64,000 nt of DNA. Source: an uncultured Bacteroidales bacterium. Its GTDB lineage: Bacteria; Bacteroidota; Bacteroidia; Bacteroidales; P3. Each line of letters starts with the position of its first letter. Within the stretch, counting starts at the first letter, position 1. The position numbers and the translations under genes were made by a program. The notes beneath the pieces were generated by a model, which was not told the DNA's origin, searched no databases, and was given only the letters and a program-made list of their open reading frames with translations. The DNA lies in the NCBI GenBank assembly GCA_937884485.1, contig CALGCG010000056.1, positions 1 to 64,000 of the forward strand, written 5' to 3'. Of this stretch, positions 9,730 through 17,328 are shown in pieces.

Positions 9730-10437
9730 TCATTTTCTAATGTCTTCCATCGCACGCTGGATGAAACGGTTCAGCGGCACGCTGACACGCCACACTTTGA
9801 TTACCTCGTCGAAGAGTTTCGGGCTGGTGAGCATCTTGTCGGGCATGGTGTAGGAGGTGCAGTAGTCCTTGTATTTCAGCAGGTCGGCATGCTCCCAGTC
9901 TGTCGGGTAGCCCTTGGGCACGCGCTGCAGTTTCTTGATGGTGAAGAACTCCGTGCCGAAATATTTCTTGTAGGAGGGCTCGTTCATGATGGAGAGGAAC
10001 TCGTCGGGACAGTAGAATATCTCCTGGCGGATGGCGTTGAGGGCTTCGGGCGTGGGCATGAAGATGCCGCCGCCGAGGTTGCATGTGCCGGTGAGACCGT
10101 AGGCTTCCTCGGCGCCGATCTGGAAGTAGTAGCCCGGCACGCCGCTGTTCTTGGGCCCCCACGAGGAGAGGAAGCACGAGACGTGGGTCTTGTAGGGCGT
10201 CTTGTCCGGCGAGAAGCGCGTGTCGCGGTAGATGCGGTAGACGCTGTTCTTGGCCGTGAGGCCGACGAGGGTGTCGTCGTACTTCGTCATCTCGTCGATG
10301 AGGCCCTGGGTGAAGTTGTCGAAGGCGGCCTTGATTTCCAGCCAGTGGGGTTTATGTGCGTTGAACCATTCGCGGTTGTTGTTCATCATCAGCTCCCGCA
10401 GGAAGGGAAGCGTGTCGGGGTGGAGTTTTGGGGTCAT
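9730..10437 (-). CDS. DUF2461 family protein
   Basis: 235 aa, close to the usual length of the DUF2461 (TIGR02453) family, which is widespread and of unknown biochemical function. Family hallmarks seen: LPFLRELMMNNNREWF near the N-terminus, then RIYRDTRFSPDKTPYKTH at about residues 67-84 and YYFQIG at about 105. It is cytoplasmic, with no signal peptide. It is transcribed alone from the promoter at 10522-10553. Confidence 0.85.
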   Translation of the reverse strand: MTPKLHPDTLPFLRELMMNNNREWFNAHKPHWLEIKAAFDNFTQGLIDEMTKYDDTLVGLTAKNSVYRIYRDTRFSPDKTPYKTHVSCFLSSWGPKNSGVPGYYFQIGAEEAYGLTGTCNLGGGIFMPTPEALNAIRQEIFYCPDEFLSIMNEPSYKKYFGTEFFTIKKLQRVPKGYPTDWEHADLLKYKDYCTSYTMPDKMLTSPKLFDEVIKVWRVSVPLNRFIQRAMEDIRK

Positions 10438-10521
10438 ATTATTCTAATTGTGAAGATGTTTCTTTATTTTGATTAGCAATCTGCTGCTGGTAGGCCATTC
10501 TGTTATTCGTATTTTCGGCTG

Positions 10522-10553
10522 CAAAGGTACGACTTTTTCCCGACGTGGCCAAA
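10522..10553 (-). promoter_or_regulatory. Promoter of the DUF2461 gene
   Basis: On the minus strand, TTTG (complement of 10550-10553), 20 bases, then TACCTTTG (complement of 10522-10529). This fits TTTG-N20-TAnnTTTG. The start codon at 10437 lies about 80 bases downstream. Confidence 0.8.
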
Positions 10554-10569
10554 AGATTGTTGCTCTGTG

Positions 10570-12117
10570 TCAGTCGACGTCGTCGAAGAAGACGGTGTAC
10601 CACTTGCGTTTGGGTGTGGCGTCGGGCATGGCGTCGGTGCCGATGTCGAGGCGCTGCAGGGTGTCGTCGAGGCCCTGCTGGTTGTCGCTAAGGAGCATCA
10701 GTCGGTCGCCCGGATGGAGCATGGTGCGGCCAGTGGGCACGAAGTAGCTCTCGCCGCGCTTCACCATGATGGCGAGGGTCTTCTCCGGCAGGCGGAGGTC
10801 CATCAGGTGGCTGCCGTCGGCAAGCATGGGCTCGGTGATTTCAATCTCGGAGGCCGAGGACTTTATCTCCTCGGGGAAGTCGATGTCGAAGTCGGCCGAA
10901 GCAGTGCGGTTGCTCTTCTCCGGCGGCTCGCTCACACCCAGCCTGCGGGCCATCAGTGGCAGCGAGGTGCCCTGCACCACGAGGCTCACCAATGTGCAGA
11001 GGAAGACGATGTTGAACATGGCGTCGCCGTGGGGAAGACATGCTGCGCGGCAGGTGATGGCGAAGATGATGGGCACGGCGCCACGCAAGCCCACCCACGA
11101 GACGAAGAGGCGGTCTTTGAGGGTGTAGCGGCGGAAGGGCGCCAGCGAGGCGAAGACACTCAGCGGGCGGCTGACAAAAATCATGACAAAGCTGATGACG
11201 AGGCCCGGCACCAGCACCTCCTTCAGCTCCGACGGGTTGACGAGCAGTCCGAGGGTGAGGAACATAGAGAGCTGCGCCAGCCAGGTGATGCCGTCGAAGA
11301 AGTTGCGCGTCGAGCGGCGATGGACAAATTTGCTGTTGCCCACCACCAGTCCGGCGATGTAGACGGCCAGATAGCTGTTGCCCTTGATGTAGAAGGTGGC
11401 GGCGAAGACAAAGAAGGAACCTGCCAGAATGAGGATTGGATAGAGTGATACATTGTCTATATTAATCTTGTTGACAATCCACACGATGGCGCGTCCGAAA
11501 AACCATCCGGCCACGGCGCCGACAGCCAGCTGCACGGCGAGCATCGCTATGGCACTGCCCCACTGCGGGCTGCCGCCCTGCTGCACGAGGCTGATGAAGG
11601 TGAGCACCAGCACGTAGGCCATCGGGTCGTTGGCGCCACTCTCCAGCTCCAGCGTGGGACGCAGGTTGTGCTTGAGGTTGAGTCCTTTGCCACGTAGTAT
11701 TGAGAAGACCGAGGCTGAGTCGGTGCTGCTCATGGTGGCGGCCAGCAGCAGGCAGCCCATGAGGCTCACGTCCAGCCGGTGGTCGACCAAGAAGTAGAGT
11801 ACGACACCTGTGGCCACGGCGGTGAGTAGTACACCCACGGTGGCCAGCATCACGCCGGGACCGAGGACAGGCTTGATGTCGGAGACCTTGGTGTCGAGGC
11901 CGCCGGAGAATAGGATGGCGCTGAGGGCCACGGTGCCTACCATCTGCGCCACCTTGATGTTGTCGAAGTGGATGCCGAGGCCGTCGCTGCCGAAGAGCAT
12001 GCCCACACCGAGAAAAAGGAGCAGGGCGGGCACGCCGAAACGGCTGCCCGCCTTGCCTGCCAGGATGCTGGCGAAGAATAAGGTCGAAAGGACCAGTAAG
12101 ATGAGTTCTATCTGCAT
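10570..12117 (-). CDS. nhaP2: Potassium/proton antiporter, CPA1/NhaP2-type with C-terminal RCK_C domain
   Basis: 515 aa from the ATG at 12117. This start is chosen over an upstream in-frame one at 12189 because MQIELILLV begins the first helix. About 12-13 hydrophobic helices make up residues 1-390. Conserved stretches include LLLAATMSSTDSASVFSIL and LELESGANDPMAYVL, the ion-site region of NhaP2/CvrA proteins. Residues from about 425 (MLADGSHLMDL..LPEKTLAIMVKRG..PGDRLMLL) form a TrkA-C/RCK_C regulatory domain. Family knowledge: K+/H+ exchange for volume and pH control. The start overlaps the stop of the upstream membrane-protein gene by 10 bases, which suggests translational coupling. Confidence 0.88.
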   Translation of the reverse strand: MQIELILLVLSTLFFASILAGKAGSRFGVPALLLFLGVGMLFGSDGLGIHFDNIKVAQMVGTVALSAILFSGGLDTKVSDIKPVLGPGVMLATVGVLLTAVATGVVLYFLVDHRLDVSLMGCLLLAATMSSTDSASVFSILRGKGLNLKHNLRPTLELESGANDPMAYVLVLTFISLVQQGGSPQWGSAIAMLAVQLAVGAVAGWFFGRAIVWIVNKINIDNVSLYPILILAGSFFVFAATFYIKGNSYLAVYIAGLVVGNSKFVHRRSTRNFFDGITWLAQLSMFLTLGLLVNPSELKEVLVPGLVISFVMIFVSRPLSVFASLAPFRRYTLKDRLFVSWVGLRGAVPIIFAITCRAACLPHGDAMFNIVFLCTLVSLVVQGTSLPLMARRLGVSEPPEKSNRTASADFDIDFPEEIKSSASEIEITEPMLADGSHLMDLRLPEKTLAIMVKRGESYFVPTGRTMLHPGDRLMLLSDNQQGLDDTLQRLDIGTDAMPDATPKRKWYTVFFDDVD

Positions 12118-12638
12118 AACGATTTGATGTGTGCAACTTCTGTGCCAACAAGACACTTGACAGGTGCGTCGGGCATGAGATGTCCGCACTCGTCGCGCAG
12201 AGGCTGCACGAGGGCGATGGAGTCATCTTTGCAGACTAAAATGTGCAGAGCACTGTTGCTGCCGGCTACGGGATGGAGGTCGGTGAAGGACGAAAGATTG
12301 CCTGTCGACAGGGTGTCCAGAACCTTGCGGTAGTCGTCGGCCGAGAGGTAGACTTTGTGGTTCTTCATACGGCTGCCGGTGCTCACATACTGGTAGTGGC
12401 AGAGTGCTCCGCTGAGGTTCATGGCAGTGAGGATGACCCCCAGGGCCGTAGAGATGAGTCCCACGGTGAGGCAGGCCGACGACAGTGCGTCGCTGAGGTG
12501 CGCCTGTGTCAGCAAAATGATTAGTCCTATGCCCACGGCTAACACCAATAGAGGGATTGCAGGCGAGTTGCGTTTACGGATGATTTTGCCACCCATCTCG
12601 GCGGCGATGTGTTCTTCGATTGTTTGTATGTTTTCCAT
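12108..12638 (-). CDS. Small two-helix membrane protein coupled to the antiporter
   Basis: 176 aa. A short cytoplasmic N-terminus (ENIQTIEEHIAAEMGGK) is followed by two hydrophobic helices at about residues 27-44 and 53-72, then about 100 residues of soluble domain. I do not recognise the family. Layout and the pattern of the soluble part (..SALHILVCKDDSIALVQPL..) resemble the next gene upstream, so the two may be diverged paralogues. It overlaps the antiporter start by 10 bases and lies 8 bases after its own upstream neighbour, so an accessory or regulatory role for the antiporter is an inference from context only. Confidence 0.75.
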   Translation of the reverse strand: MENIQTIEEHIAAEMGGKIIRKRNSPAIPLLVLAVGIGLIILLTQAHLSDALSSACLTVGLISTALGVILTAMNLSGALCHYQYVSTGSRMKNHKVYLSADDYRKVLDTLSTGNLSSFTDLHPVAGSNSALHILVCKDDSIALVQPLRDECGHLMPDAPVKCLVGTEVAHIKSLCR

Positions 12639-12646
12639 TGTGTTTT

Positions 12647-13135
12647 CTATTTTGTTTTGTTGATAATGATTTCTGTCAGCGGAATGTATTTATTTCCGTC
12701 GACACGTGTAAGTTGTGAGTAGTAGATGCGCTCCTCTTTGTCGCTGTAGCGCACCAGCGCCAGCTCTGGGGTTGCCTGCCGTTTGATGTGCTCGAGTGCC
12801 TGCTCGTCGTGCGACAGGAGAGTGTCGGTCACTGCCTGCTGCATCGAATTGGAGTAGTACGCATAGGTGGGTTCCAGCACGGCATGCAGCTGGCGGCTGT
12901 AGGGACGGCGCGAGTCTCCGAAAAGGTAGTAGCAGAGGGTCAGCAGCAGGCTGCAGGCTCCTGCAAGTACACCGCCTACCAAGGCCGATGCGCCACCGGT
13001 CGACAGGTCGGGCACCATGAAGTAAACGACGCCGCACACGGCACCGACAGCCGTCAGTGCCCACGCCGACCAGAGGGGCAATAGCGTGCGGCGGATCTCA
13101 GGCTGGGTATAGATTGATTTTCTGATGTATTCCAT
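12647..13135 (-). CDS. Small two-helix membrane protein, first gene of the antiporter cluster
   Basis: 162 aa. After about 20 polar residues come two membrane helices (about 22-41 and 48-70), then a soluble domain that ends in a run of beta-like segments (ELALVRYSDKEERIYYSQL, YIPLTEIII). There is no known domain. The architecture matches the 176-aa protein downstream: a tail of 90-100 residues after a helical hairpin, with an alternating hydrophobic pattern near the end. It heads the order 13135 to 12638 to 12117. No clear promoter box was found in the AT-rich 120 bases upstream. Confidence 0.7.
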   Translation of the reverse strand: MEYIRKSIYTQPEIRRTLLPLWSAWALTAVGAVCGVVYFMVPDLSTGGASALVGGVLAGACSLLLTLCYYLFGDSRRPYSRQLHAVLEPTYAYYSNSMQQAVTDTLLSHDEQALEHIKRQATPELALVRYSDKEERIYYSQLTRVDGNKYIPLTEIIINKTK

Positions 13136-13258
13136 TGGTTGTTATAATAATTGACATGCTGACACACCATGTGCGAGTGTGCCATTGAAATATAATAAAT
13201 GAGCAAGGGGGAGTCGTGGCGTTTCACGTCCCCATAAGTATTGAAAGAATACGGTTAA

Positions 13259-13609
13259 TCAGAGCCTGAGACAGCGCAACAGATAGATGTAGCCTCTATG
13301 GATGTAGGTATGATACCGTAAAAGTCTGACGGCGGACGAGCCATACATCCGATGATGGACTTCTTCAGTTGTTGCTGTTGCCGAGGAGGTGTTCGGCACA
13401 GTGCGAACCGTCGAAGGAGGTGTCAGAGAAGTCGTGCCAGGAGCCGCCAGCAGGTCGTACATGCCTATGTCGCTCCATTGTGGACGCTCAGCATAGGTCT
13501 TGTCCATGAGCTTGGCGGTGGACAGATGTTGTGTTTCGGCCTTGCACGGTACCAACCATACAAGGGCGAGCATCAACAATATCAACTTCTTGAGGCGCAT
13601 CTGTTTCAT
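13259..13609 (-). CDS. Small secreted protein of unknown function
   Basis: 116 aa. Basic start (MKQMRLKK), hydrophobic core and a PCKAE cleavage region indicate a Sec signal peptide. The mature part is short, Thr/Ser-rich (TSLTPPSTVRTVPNTSSATATT) and ends in an unusual His/Tyr/Arg/Leu-rich stretch. That end may mean a frame change or decay near the 3' end. The promoter boxes at 13623-13653 lie only about 9 bases before the ATG, so the leader would be very short. The next ATG (residue 4) is possible as the start. No family is recognised. Confidence 0.5.
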   Translation of the reverse strand: MKQMRLKKLILLMLALVWLVPCKAETQHLSTAKLMDKTYAERPQWSDIGMYDLLAAPGTTSLTPPSTVRTVPNTSSATATTEEVHHRMYGSSAVRLLRYHTYIHRGYIYLLRCLRL

Positions 13610-13622
13610 TCTTTACGAATGG

Positions 13623-13653
13623 CAAAGATACGCTTTTTCCTTGATATGGGAAA
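13623..13653 (-). promoter_or_regulatory. Promoter of the small secreted protein gene
   Basis: Minus strand: TATCTTTG is the complement of 13623-13630. Nineteen bases upstream is TTTC (complement of 13650-13653), a one-base variant of the TTTG -33 box. It lies just ahead of the ATG at 13609. Confidence 0.55.
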
Positions 13654-13706
13654 ATTATTTTTTAGACGAATAATGTTCCTTCAATGCTGCTGAAATGGGC
13701 TGGAGG

Positions 13707-14546
13707 CTATATTTTCAGTATTCCTTCGGCGACGATGGCGGCGGTGCCGCCGACGCGGATGCTGCCGTCGGAGGACAGCTGTGTGGCGACGACGGAGGGG
13801 CGCCCCATGGTCTCGCCTTGAAGGAAGGAGTGGTCGCCTGCTGATATGAGCCCGTTGGAGGCAAGGTAGTGGGTAAGGGCGGCGTTGGCGGTGCCGGTGG
13901 CGCTTTCCTCGGGCACTCCGTAGGCGGGGGCGAAGTCGCGCACGTGGGCGGTGTGGCTGTCATCTGCGAGGGCGAAGGGATGGATGCTGACGGTATCGAG
14001 TCGTTGTGTCAGCATGCAGACGGCCTCCATGTCGGGCTGCAGGGCGTTCAGGACTTCGACCGATGGCATGGGCAGCATCACGTCGGCAAGGCCCGAATAG
14101 GCAATTTGTACGGGCAGGGTGGGGCGGTAGCCTTCAAGGCCCACGGCACGATATGCTTCCTCGGCCTCGGACGATGACAGGGTGCCGACGATGCGCGGCG
14201 TGGCCATCTGCATCATCACCCTCTCTGCGGCCTCCACCTCGAGGTCTCCCGCCAGGGTTTTGCATCGGCAGGGACCGGAGGCCAGCCCCAGCTGGTGTAG
14301 CAGGGAGAAGGTGGCGATGGTGGCGTGTCCGCAGAGCTCCACCTCGCCTTTGGGGGTGAAGTAGCGCACCGTGTAGCGGCTATCGCCGTCGCGGCGGACA
14401 AAGGCTGTCTCCGAGTAGCGCAGCTCGGCAGCAATGGCCTGCATCAGATTGTCGGTGGGGAAGGTGTCGCTTTCCAGCAGCACCACGCCGGCGGTGTTGC
14501 CTCCGAAGGGCTTGTCTGTGAAGGCGTCAACAATATAGTATTTCAT
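13707..14546 (-). CDS. PhzF-family isomerase
   Basis: 279 aa, the usual length of the PhzF/DapF-like fold. The N-terminal motif FGGNTAGVVLL and ELRYSETAFV are clear; the family's catalytic acid would be E46 in RYSETAFV. GHATIAT at about residues 74-80 and the ATGTANAAL segment in the second half are the pseudo-symmetrical active-site loops. Family knowledge: PhzF isomerises trans-2,3-dihydro-3-hydroxyanthranilate, but most members act on unknown substrates and there are no phenazine genes here. It is the last gene of the minus-strand run that starts with nfo, 15 bases after the PepSY-like lipoprotein gene. Confidence 0.88.
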   Translation of the reverse strand: MKYYIVDAFTDKPFGGNTAGVVLLESDTFPTDNLMQAIAAELRYSETAFVRRDGDSRYTVRYFTPKGEVELCGHATIATFSLLHQLGLASGPCRCKTLAGDLEVEAAERVMMQMATPRIVGTLSSSEAEEAYRAVGLEGYRPTLPVQIAYSGLADVMLPMPSVEVLNALQPDMEAVCMLTQRLDTVSIHPFALADDSHTAHVRDFAPAYGVPEESATGTANAALTHYLASNGLISAGDHSFLQGETMGRPSVVATQLSSDGSIRVGGTAAIVAEGILKI

Positions 14547-14561
14547 TTTTGTTCTGTTGTT

Positions 14562-15092
14562 TTATATTTCGATGCCGACGTCTTTCAGTCGTCCGCGTTT
14601 GTCGAAGAAGAAAAGGGTGATGTCAACCCCCTGGCCGGTTTTGACGAGGTAGCCGTCGCGGTGCACTTCGAGGATGCGGACCTCCCAGGGCTTGTCTGTC
14701 ATCTGGGCCATCTCTTTTTCGATGGCGCTGTAGAGGACGTTGTAGATGGGTATTTGGTTGGTCCAGCAACGGGGGAGGCCGTCGCGGATGTTTACCATCA
14801 GCAGGCAGCGGCCGTTCTTGTCGAAGAGCATGTTGCTGCCGTCGCGAAAGTTGATGCCGTAGGCTTTCTTGCCGCTGTCCTCGAGGTAGCCGCAATAGAT
14901 TTCCTCGATGTCGTCGGGCGTGTGGCATCGGTCGTGGAAAGCGCGTGCGGCTTCGGGCAGCTGCTCGTAGCCGATTTCCTCGAAGGGTTTGTGTTCGTCG
15001 ATGAAGTATTCGAGGTCGTACATCCCTTGCGGGCTTCTGCAGGCGGCGAGGAGGAGAAGTGTCGACAGCAGTATGGAGATTTTGTTAATCAT
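14562..15092 (-). CDS. Lipoprotein with two PepSY-like repeats
   Basis: 176 aa from the ATG at 15092, which begins a lipoprotein signal (MINKISILLSTLLLLAAC, Cys at 18). An upstream in-frame start would add 74 residues without any signal and overlap the neighbour heavily. The mature part shows two copies of a pattern seen in Bacteroidetes PepSY-like (BLIP-fold) periplasmic proteins: LP..A..F...C, then YGINFRDGSNMLFDKNGRCL in the first, and LP....I...VLY, then YLVKTGQGVDITLFFFDKRGRL in the second. The assignment is inferred from this pattern. It overlaps the stop of the ExbD-like lipoprotein gene by 8 bases and so is translationally linked to it. The function is unknown. Confidence 0.75.
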   Translation of the reverse strand: MINKISILLSTLLLLAACRSPQGMYDLEYFIDEHKPFEEIGYEQLPEAARAFHDRCHTPDDIEEIYCGYLEDSGKKAYGINFRDGSNMLFDKNGRCLLMVNIRDGLPRCWTNQIPIYNVLYSAIEKEMAQMTDKPWEVRILEVHRDGYLVKTGQGVDITLFFFDKRGRLKDVGIEI

Positions 15093-15708
15093 CGCTGGCA
15101 ATTTTGTAGAAACGGTTGATGGTGGAATAGTATACCGATGTCGGTATGGCGGCACAAATGGCGTCGGCCTTGTCGGAGGGGAGGTCGCCGTAACAGAGGC
15201 CGAAGAGTTGCAGCGAGAGGGAGTCGCGCAGCTCGATGATGGCGGCGGCAATCTCGTGGCGCACACTGTCAACGGTTGCCTCCGGGGCACCCTCCAGGGT
15301 GTGCAGCACCACAAGCCCCATGCTGACGGGACGCTCGCCCAGCAAGGGGATGTCCTCTATACGTTTCTGTGGCAGGTCGTTGGCGTCGTCGCTGTTGGCG
15401 AGAAAACGTTTCACCTTTTCGCGCAGCTGGCCGAGGTCGGTGGGCACACGGTCGTCCTCGTATTCATATTCCTCTCCCGGTGGCGGAGGTGGCGGTGGAG
15501 TGTTGATGTAATCATGGTTGAGGCTGAGGGCGCCGGTGGAGTCCACCCATACGGCCATAATGTTGCGCATGTGGATGTCGAAAATTATGTCAAACGACAC
15601 ACTGTCTTCCGTCGTCGTCAGTGTGGTGTCAAGTTGGTATGTCTCGTGGCGTGAACCACAGGCGGCGCACAGCAGCATGGCTGTCAGAAGTATGTGGCGG
15701 GTCTTCAT
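15085..15708 (-). CDS. Lipoprotein with an ExbD-like periplasmic domain and no membrane helix
   Basis: 207 aa. The lipoprotein signal ends in LLCAAC (Cys 17). A loop of seven prolines lies at about residues 72-78. The rest aligns by eye with the periplasmic part of the longer ExbD at 58605-59174 in this same window: RNI.[VA]V.V near the start, LLG..VS.G near the middle, then E[LI].AAI.E[ML]RD.L....FG...DL......A...AIP. The ExbD transmembrane helix with its proton-carrying Asp is absent, replaced by the lipid anchor. Its start overlaps the stop of nfo (ATGA, 4 bases) and its stop overlaps the PepSY-like lipoprotein. A role in TonB/Tol-type energy transfer is only an inference. Confidence 0.78.
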   Translation of the reverse strand: MKTRHILLTAMLLCAACGSRHETYQLDTTLTTTEDSVSFDIIFDIHMRNIMAVWVDSTGALSLNHDYINTPPPPPPPGEEYEYEDDRVPTDLGQLREKVKRFLANSDDANDLPQKRIEDIPLLGERPVSMGLVVLHTLEGAPEATVDSVRHEIAAAIIELRDSLSLQLFGLCYGDLPSDKADAICAAIPTSVYYSTINRFYKIASDD

Positions 15709-16544
15709 AGGCTACGGAGCCATTTGATCTCGTCGGCCCAGCGCATGGGGTCGGGGGTCTCGAGGATGATGGGCATGTCGTCGAAACGCGGATCGTGCAT
15801 CAGGCGGGCGAAGAACTCCTTGCCCATAGCACCCTCGCCCAGCACCTCGTGGCGGTCCACATGGCTGCCGGCTCCCTTCTTGCTGTCGTTGAGGTGCACG
15901 GCGCGCAGGTACTTGAAGCCCACCACACGCTCGAACTCGTCGAAGCAGAACTGGTAGCCCATCTCGGTGCTCAGGTCATAGCCCGCCGCCAGCGTGTGGC
16001 AGGTGTCGATGCAGACCCCTACGCGGCTTTTGTCGACCACGCCCTCGATGATGCGGGCTATGTGCTCGAACTTCCAGCCCAGGTTGGTGCCCTGCCCGGC
16101 AGTGTTCTCTATCACGGCCGTGACGCCCTCGGTTTTGCTGAGGGCCAGGTTAATCTCGCGGGCTATCTGGTCCAGGCATTCCTCCTCGCTAATCTTGTTG
16201 AGATGGCAGCCCGGGTGGAAGTTCAGCATCGTCAGCCCCAGCTGCTGTGCGCGCTGCATCTCGTCGAGGAAAGCGGCACGGCTCTTCTGCAGCGTATCCT
16301 CGTCGGGCGAGCCGAGGTTGATGAGGTAGCTGTCGTGCGGCAGCACCATCTCGGGCCGGAAGCCGCGGTCTATAAGTAAAGCCTTGAAGCCGTCGATCTC
16401 AAGCTGCGGCAATGGCTTGCTCACCCAGCTGCGCTGGTTGCGTGTAAACAGTGCGAAGGCGTTGGCCCCGATGGCTTCGGCATTGAGGATGGCGTTGCCC
16501 ACGCCTCCAGATGCGCTCACATGTGCGCCGATGTATTTTGTCAT
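15705..16544 (-). CDS. nfo: Deoxyribonuclease IV (AP endonuclease)
   Basis: 279 aa, the normal length for endonuclease IV, a TIM-barrel enzyme with three metal ions that cuts DNA 5' of abasic sites in base-excision repair. Conserved signatures are all present: GAHVSASGGV at the N-terminus, HDSYLINLG, NFHPG, IENTAGQGTNLG, CIDTCHTLAAGYD, HLNDSKKGAGSHVDRHE..GEG, and ILETP near the C-terminus. It is the first gene of a tightly overlapping minus-strand operon with two lipoproteins and phzF. The promoter is at 16598-16628. The neighbours do not suggest a repair link. Confidence 0.97.
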   Translation of the reverse strand: MTKYIGAHVSASGGVGNAILNAEAIGANAFALFTRNQRSWVSKPLPQLEIDGFKALLIDRGFRPEMVLPHDSYLINLGSPDEDTLQKSRAAFLDEMQRAQQLGLTMLNFHPGCHLNKISEEECLDQIAREINLALSKTEGVTAVIENTAGQGTNLGWKFEHIARIIEGVVDKSRVGVCIDTCHTLAAGYDLSTEMGYQFCFDEFERVVGFKYLRAVHLNDSKKGAGSHVDRHEVLGEGAMGKEFFARLMHDPRFDDMPIILETPDPMRWADEIKWLRSL

Positions 16545-16597
16545 AGTCTCTTTATTTAACGTTAATACCCGTCAATTATTAGGAATTAAAATCCATG

Positions 16598-16628
16598 CAA
16601 AAATACAACTTTTCATCGAAATGGCAAA
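16598..16628 (-). promoter_or_regulatory. Promoter of the nfo operon
   Basis: Minus strand: TTTG (complement of 16625-16628), 19 bases, then TATTTTTG (complement of 16598-16605). The nfo start lies about 54 bases further. It stands back to back with the plus-strand promoter at 16634-16665. Confidence 0.8.
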
Positions 16629-16633
16629 ATAAA

Positions 16634-16665
16634 TTTGGCCACATCGGGAAAAGTGTGTATCTTTG
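16634..16665 (+). promoter_or_regulatory. Strong-consensus promoter of the candidate structured RNA
   Basis: TTTG at 16634-16637, 20 bases, TATCTTTG at 16658-16665: an exact TTTG-N20-TAnnTTTG. Transcription would start near 16669-16672, more than 220 bases before the first ATG at 16900, so a long untranslated RNA is made. Confidence 0.8.
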
Positions 16666-16667
16666 CA

Positions 16668-16858
16668 CCGTCATTGCCGAGTGTTATGGCTATGACGGTA
16701 GAAGAACTCAATTGCCTTACAAATCACCACCTTGAAGATAATTTGAGCCATCACCTACATTATTGGGATTTTTGTGCTTTCTATAGGTACAAGTGTCCAT
16801 GTTTGTAGGTGGTTTGTGGTGAACCAGTAAGGCAGATGGAAAGGCTTGTACCTTTTTC
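16668..16858 (+). ncRNA. Candidate structured RNA (sRNA or 5' leader) with pseudoknot
   Basis: The region has no ORF but many complementary segments right after a consensus promoter. Hairpin 1: CCGTCAT 16668-16674 with ATGACGG 16692-16698, extended by GCC/GGC. Long stem: TGCCTTAC 16713-16720 with GTAAGGCA 16827-16834, CACCAC 16725-16730 with GTGGTG 16816-16821, CACCTACA 16752-16759 with TGTAGGTG 16804-16811. AGGTACAAG 16785-16793, inside that stem's loop, is fully complementary to CTTGTACCT 16845-16853 outside it, which makes a pseudoknot. A competing small hairpin AAAGG/CCTTT (16840-16855) is followed by TTTTT, like a terminator. It may be a free RNA of about 190 nt or an attenuator for the lipoprotein gene at 16900. 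No known RNA family is recognised. Confidence 0.6.
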
Positions 16859-16899
16859 ATTTGGCAATAATGCACAATAACTTATAAAATCACCACACA

Positions 16900-17298
16900 A
16901 TGAAAAAACACAGATTATTGATCCTTATGTTTGCCTCGGCGGTGTTGCTTTTTGCAAGCTGCGGTAAAGATGAATCTCCGTACAAGGACAAAATGATTGG
17001 TACGTGGGATGGTATTGCTGTTAAATTGAGTAGTGGATGGGTTGATATAACCAGTTCATACTACAATGATTTTCAATTTAGTATAACGTTCCATGACGAT
17101 GGTACTTATTATGGTACAGGCTATTTTGGGAATGGTAGTGGCACATATACTATAAATGACAATACTATTTTTACTTATGTCAACGGTGCAGAATACTATC
17201 GCTATGATATTTATAGTGTATCGGGAAACGAGGCACATTTGAAGATGTATTCTAACAGGAACTCAAGTTCACTGGAAATCAAGGCTCGAAAAAGATAA
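16900..17298 (+). CDS. Small lipoprotein, lipocalin-like
   Basis: 132 aa. The lipoprotein signal ends in LLFASC (Cys at about 21). The mature part begins with a short helix and a GTWDG-type motif (MIGTWDGIAVKL), followed by alternating strands (FQFSITFHDDGTYYGTGYF, GSGTYTINDNTIFTY). This is the usual pattern of Bacteroidetes lipocalin-like lipoproteins; the assignment is by pattern only. It is AT-rich compared with nfo, and follows the candidate structured RNA leader, so its expression may depend on that RNA. It is 30 bases before the next lipoprotein gene. Confidence 0.75.
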   Translation: MKKHRLLILMFASAVLLFASCGKDESPYKDKMIGTWDGIAVKLSSGWVDITSSYYNDFQFSITFHDDGTYYGTGYFGNGSGTYTINDNTIFTYVNGAEYYRYDIYSVSGNEAHLKMYSNRNSSSLEIKARKR

Positions 17299-17328
17299 AT
17301 TTTTATAACGTTATTAAAATCAGAAAAA

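Noticed and set aside
13707..14546. Phenazine biosynthesis
   Set aside because: PhzF-fold alone is widespread; no other phenazine genes are present.
16545..16899. tRNA, tmRNA or CRISPR leader in the nfo upstream gap
   Set aside because: No cloverleaf with a T-loop or CCA end, no repeated spacer-like units; complementary pairs fit a separate structured RNA instead.
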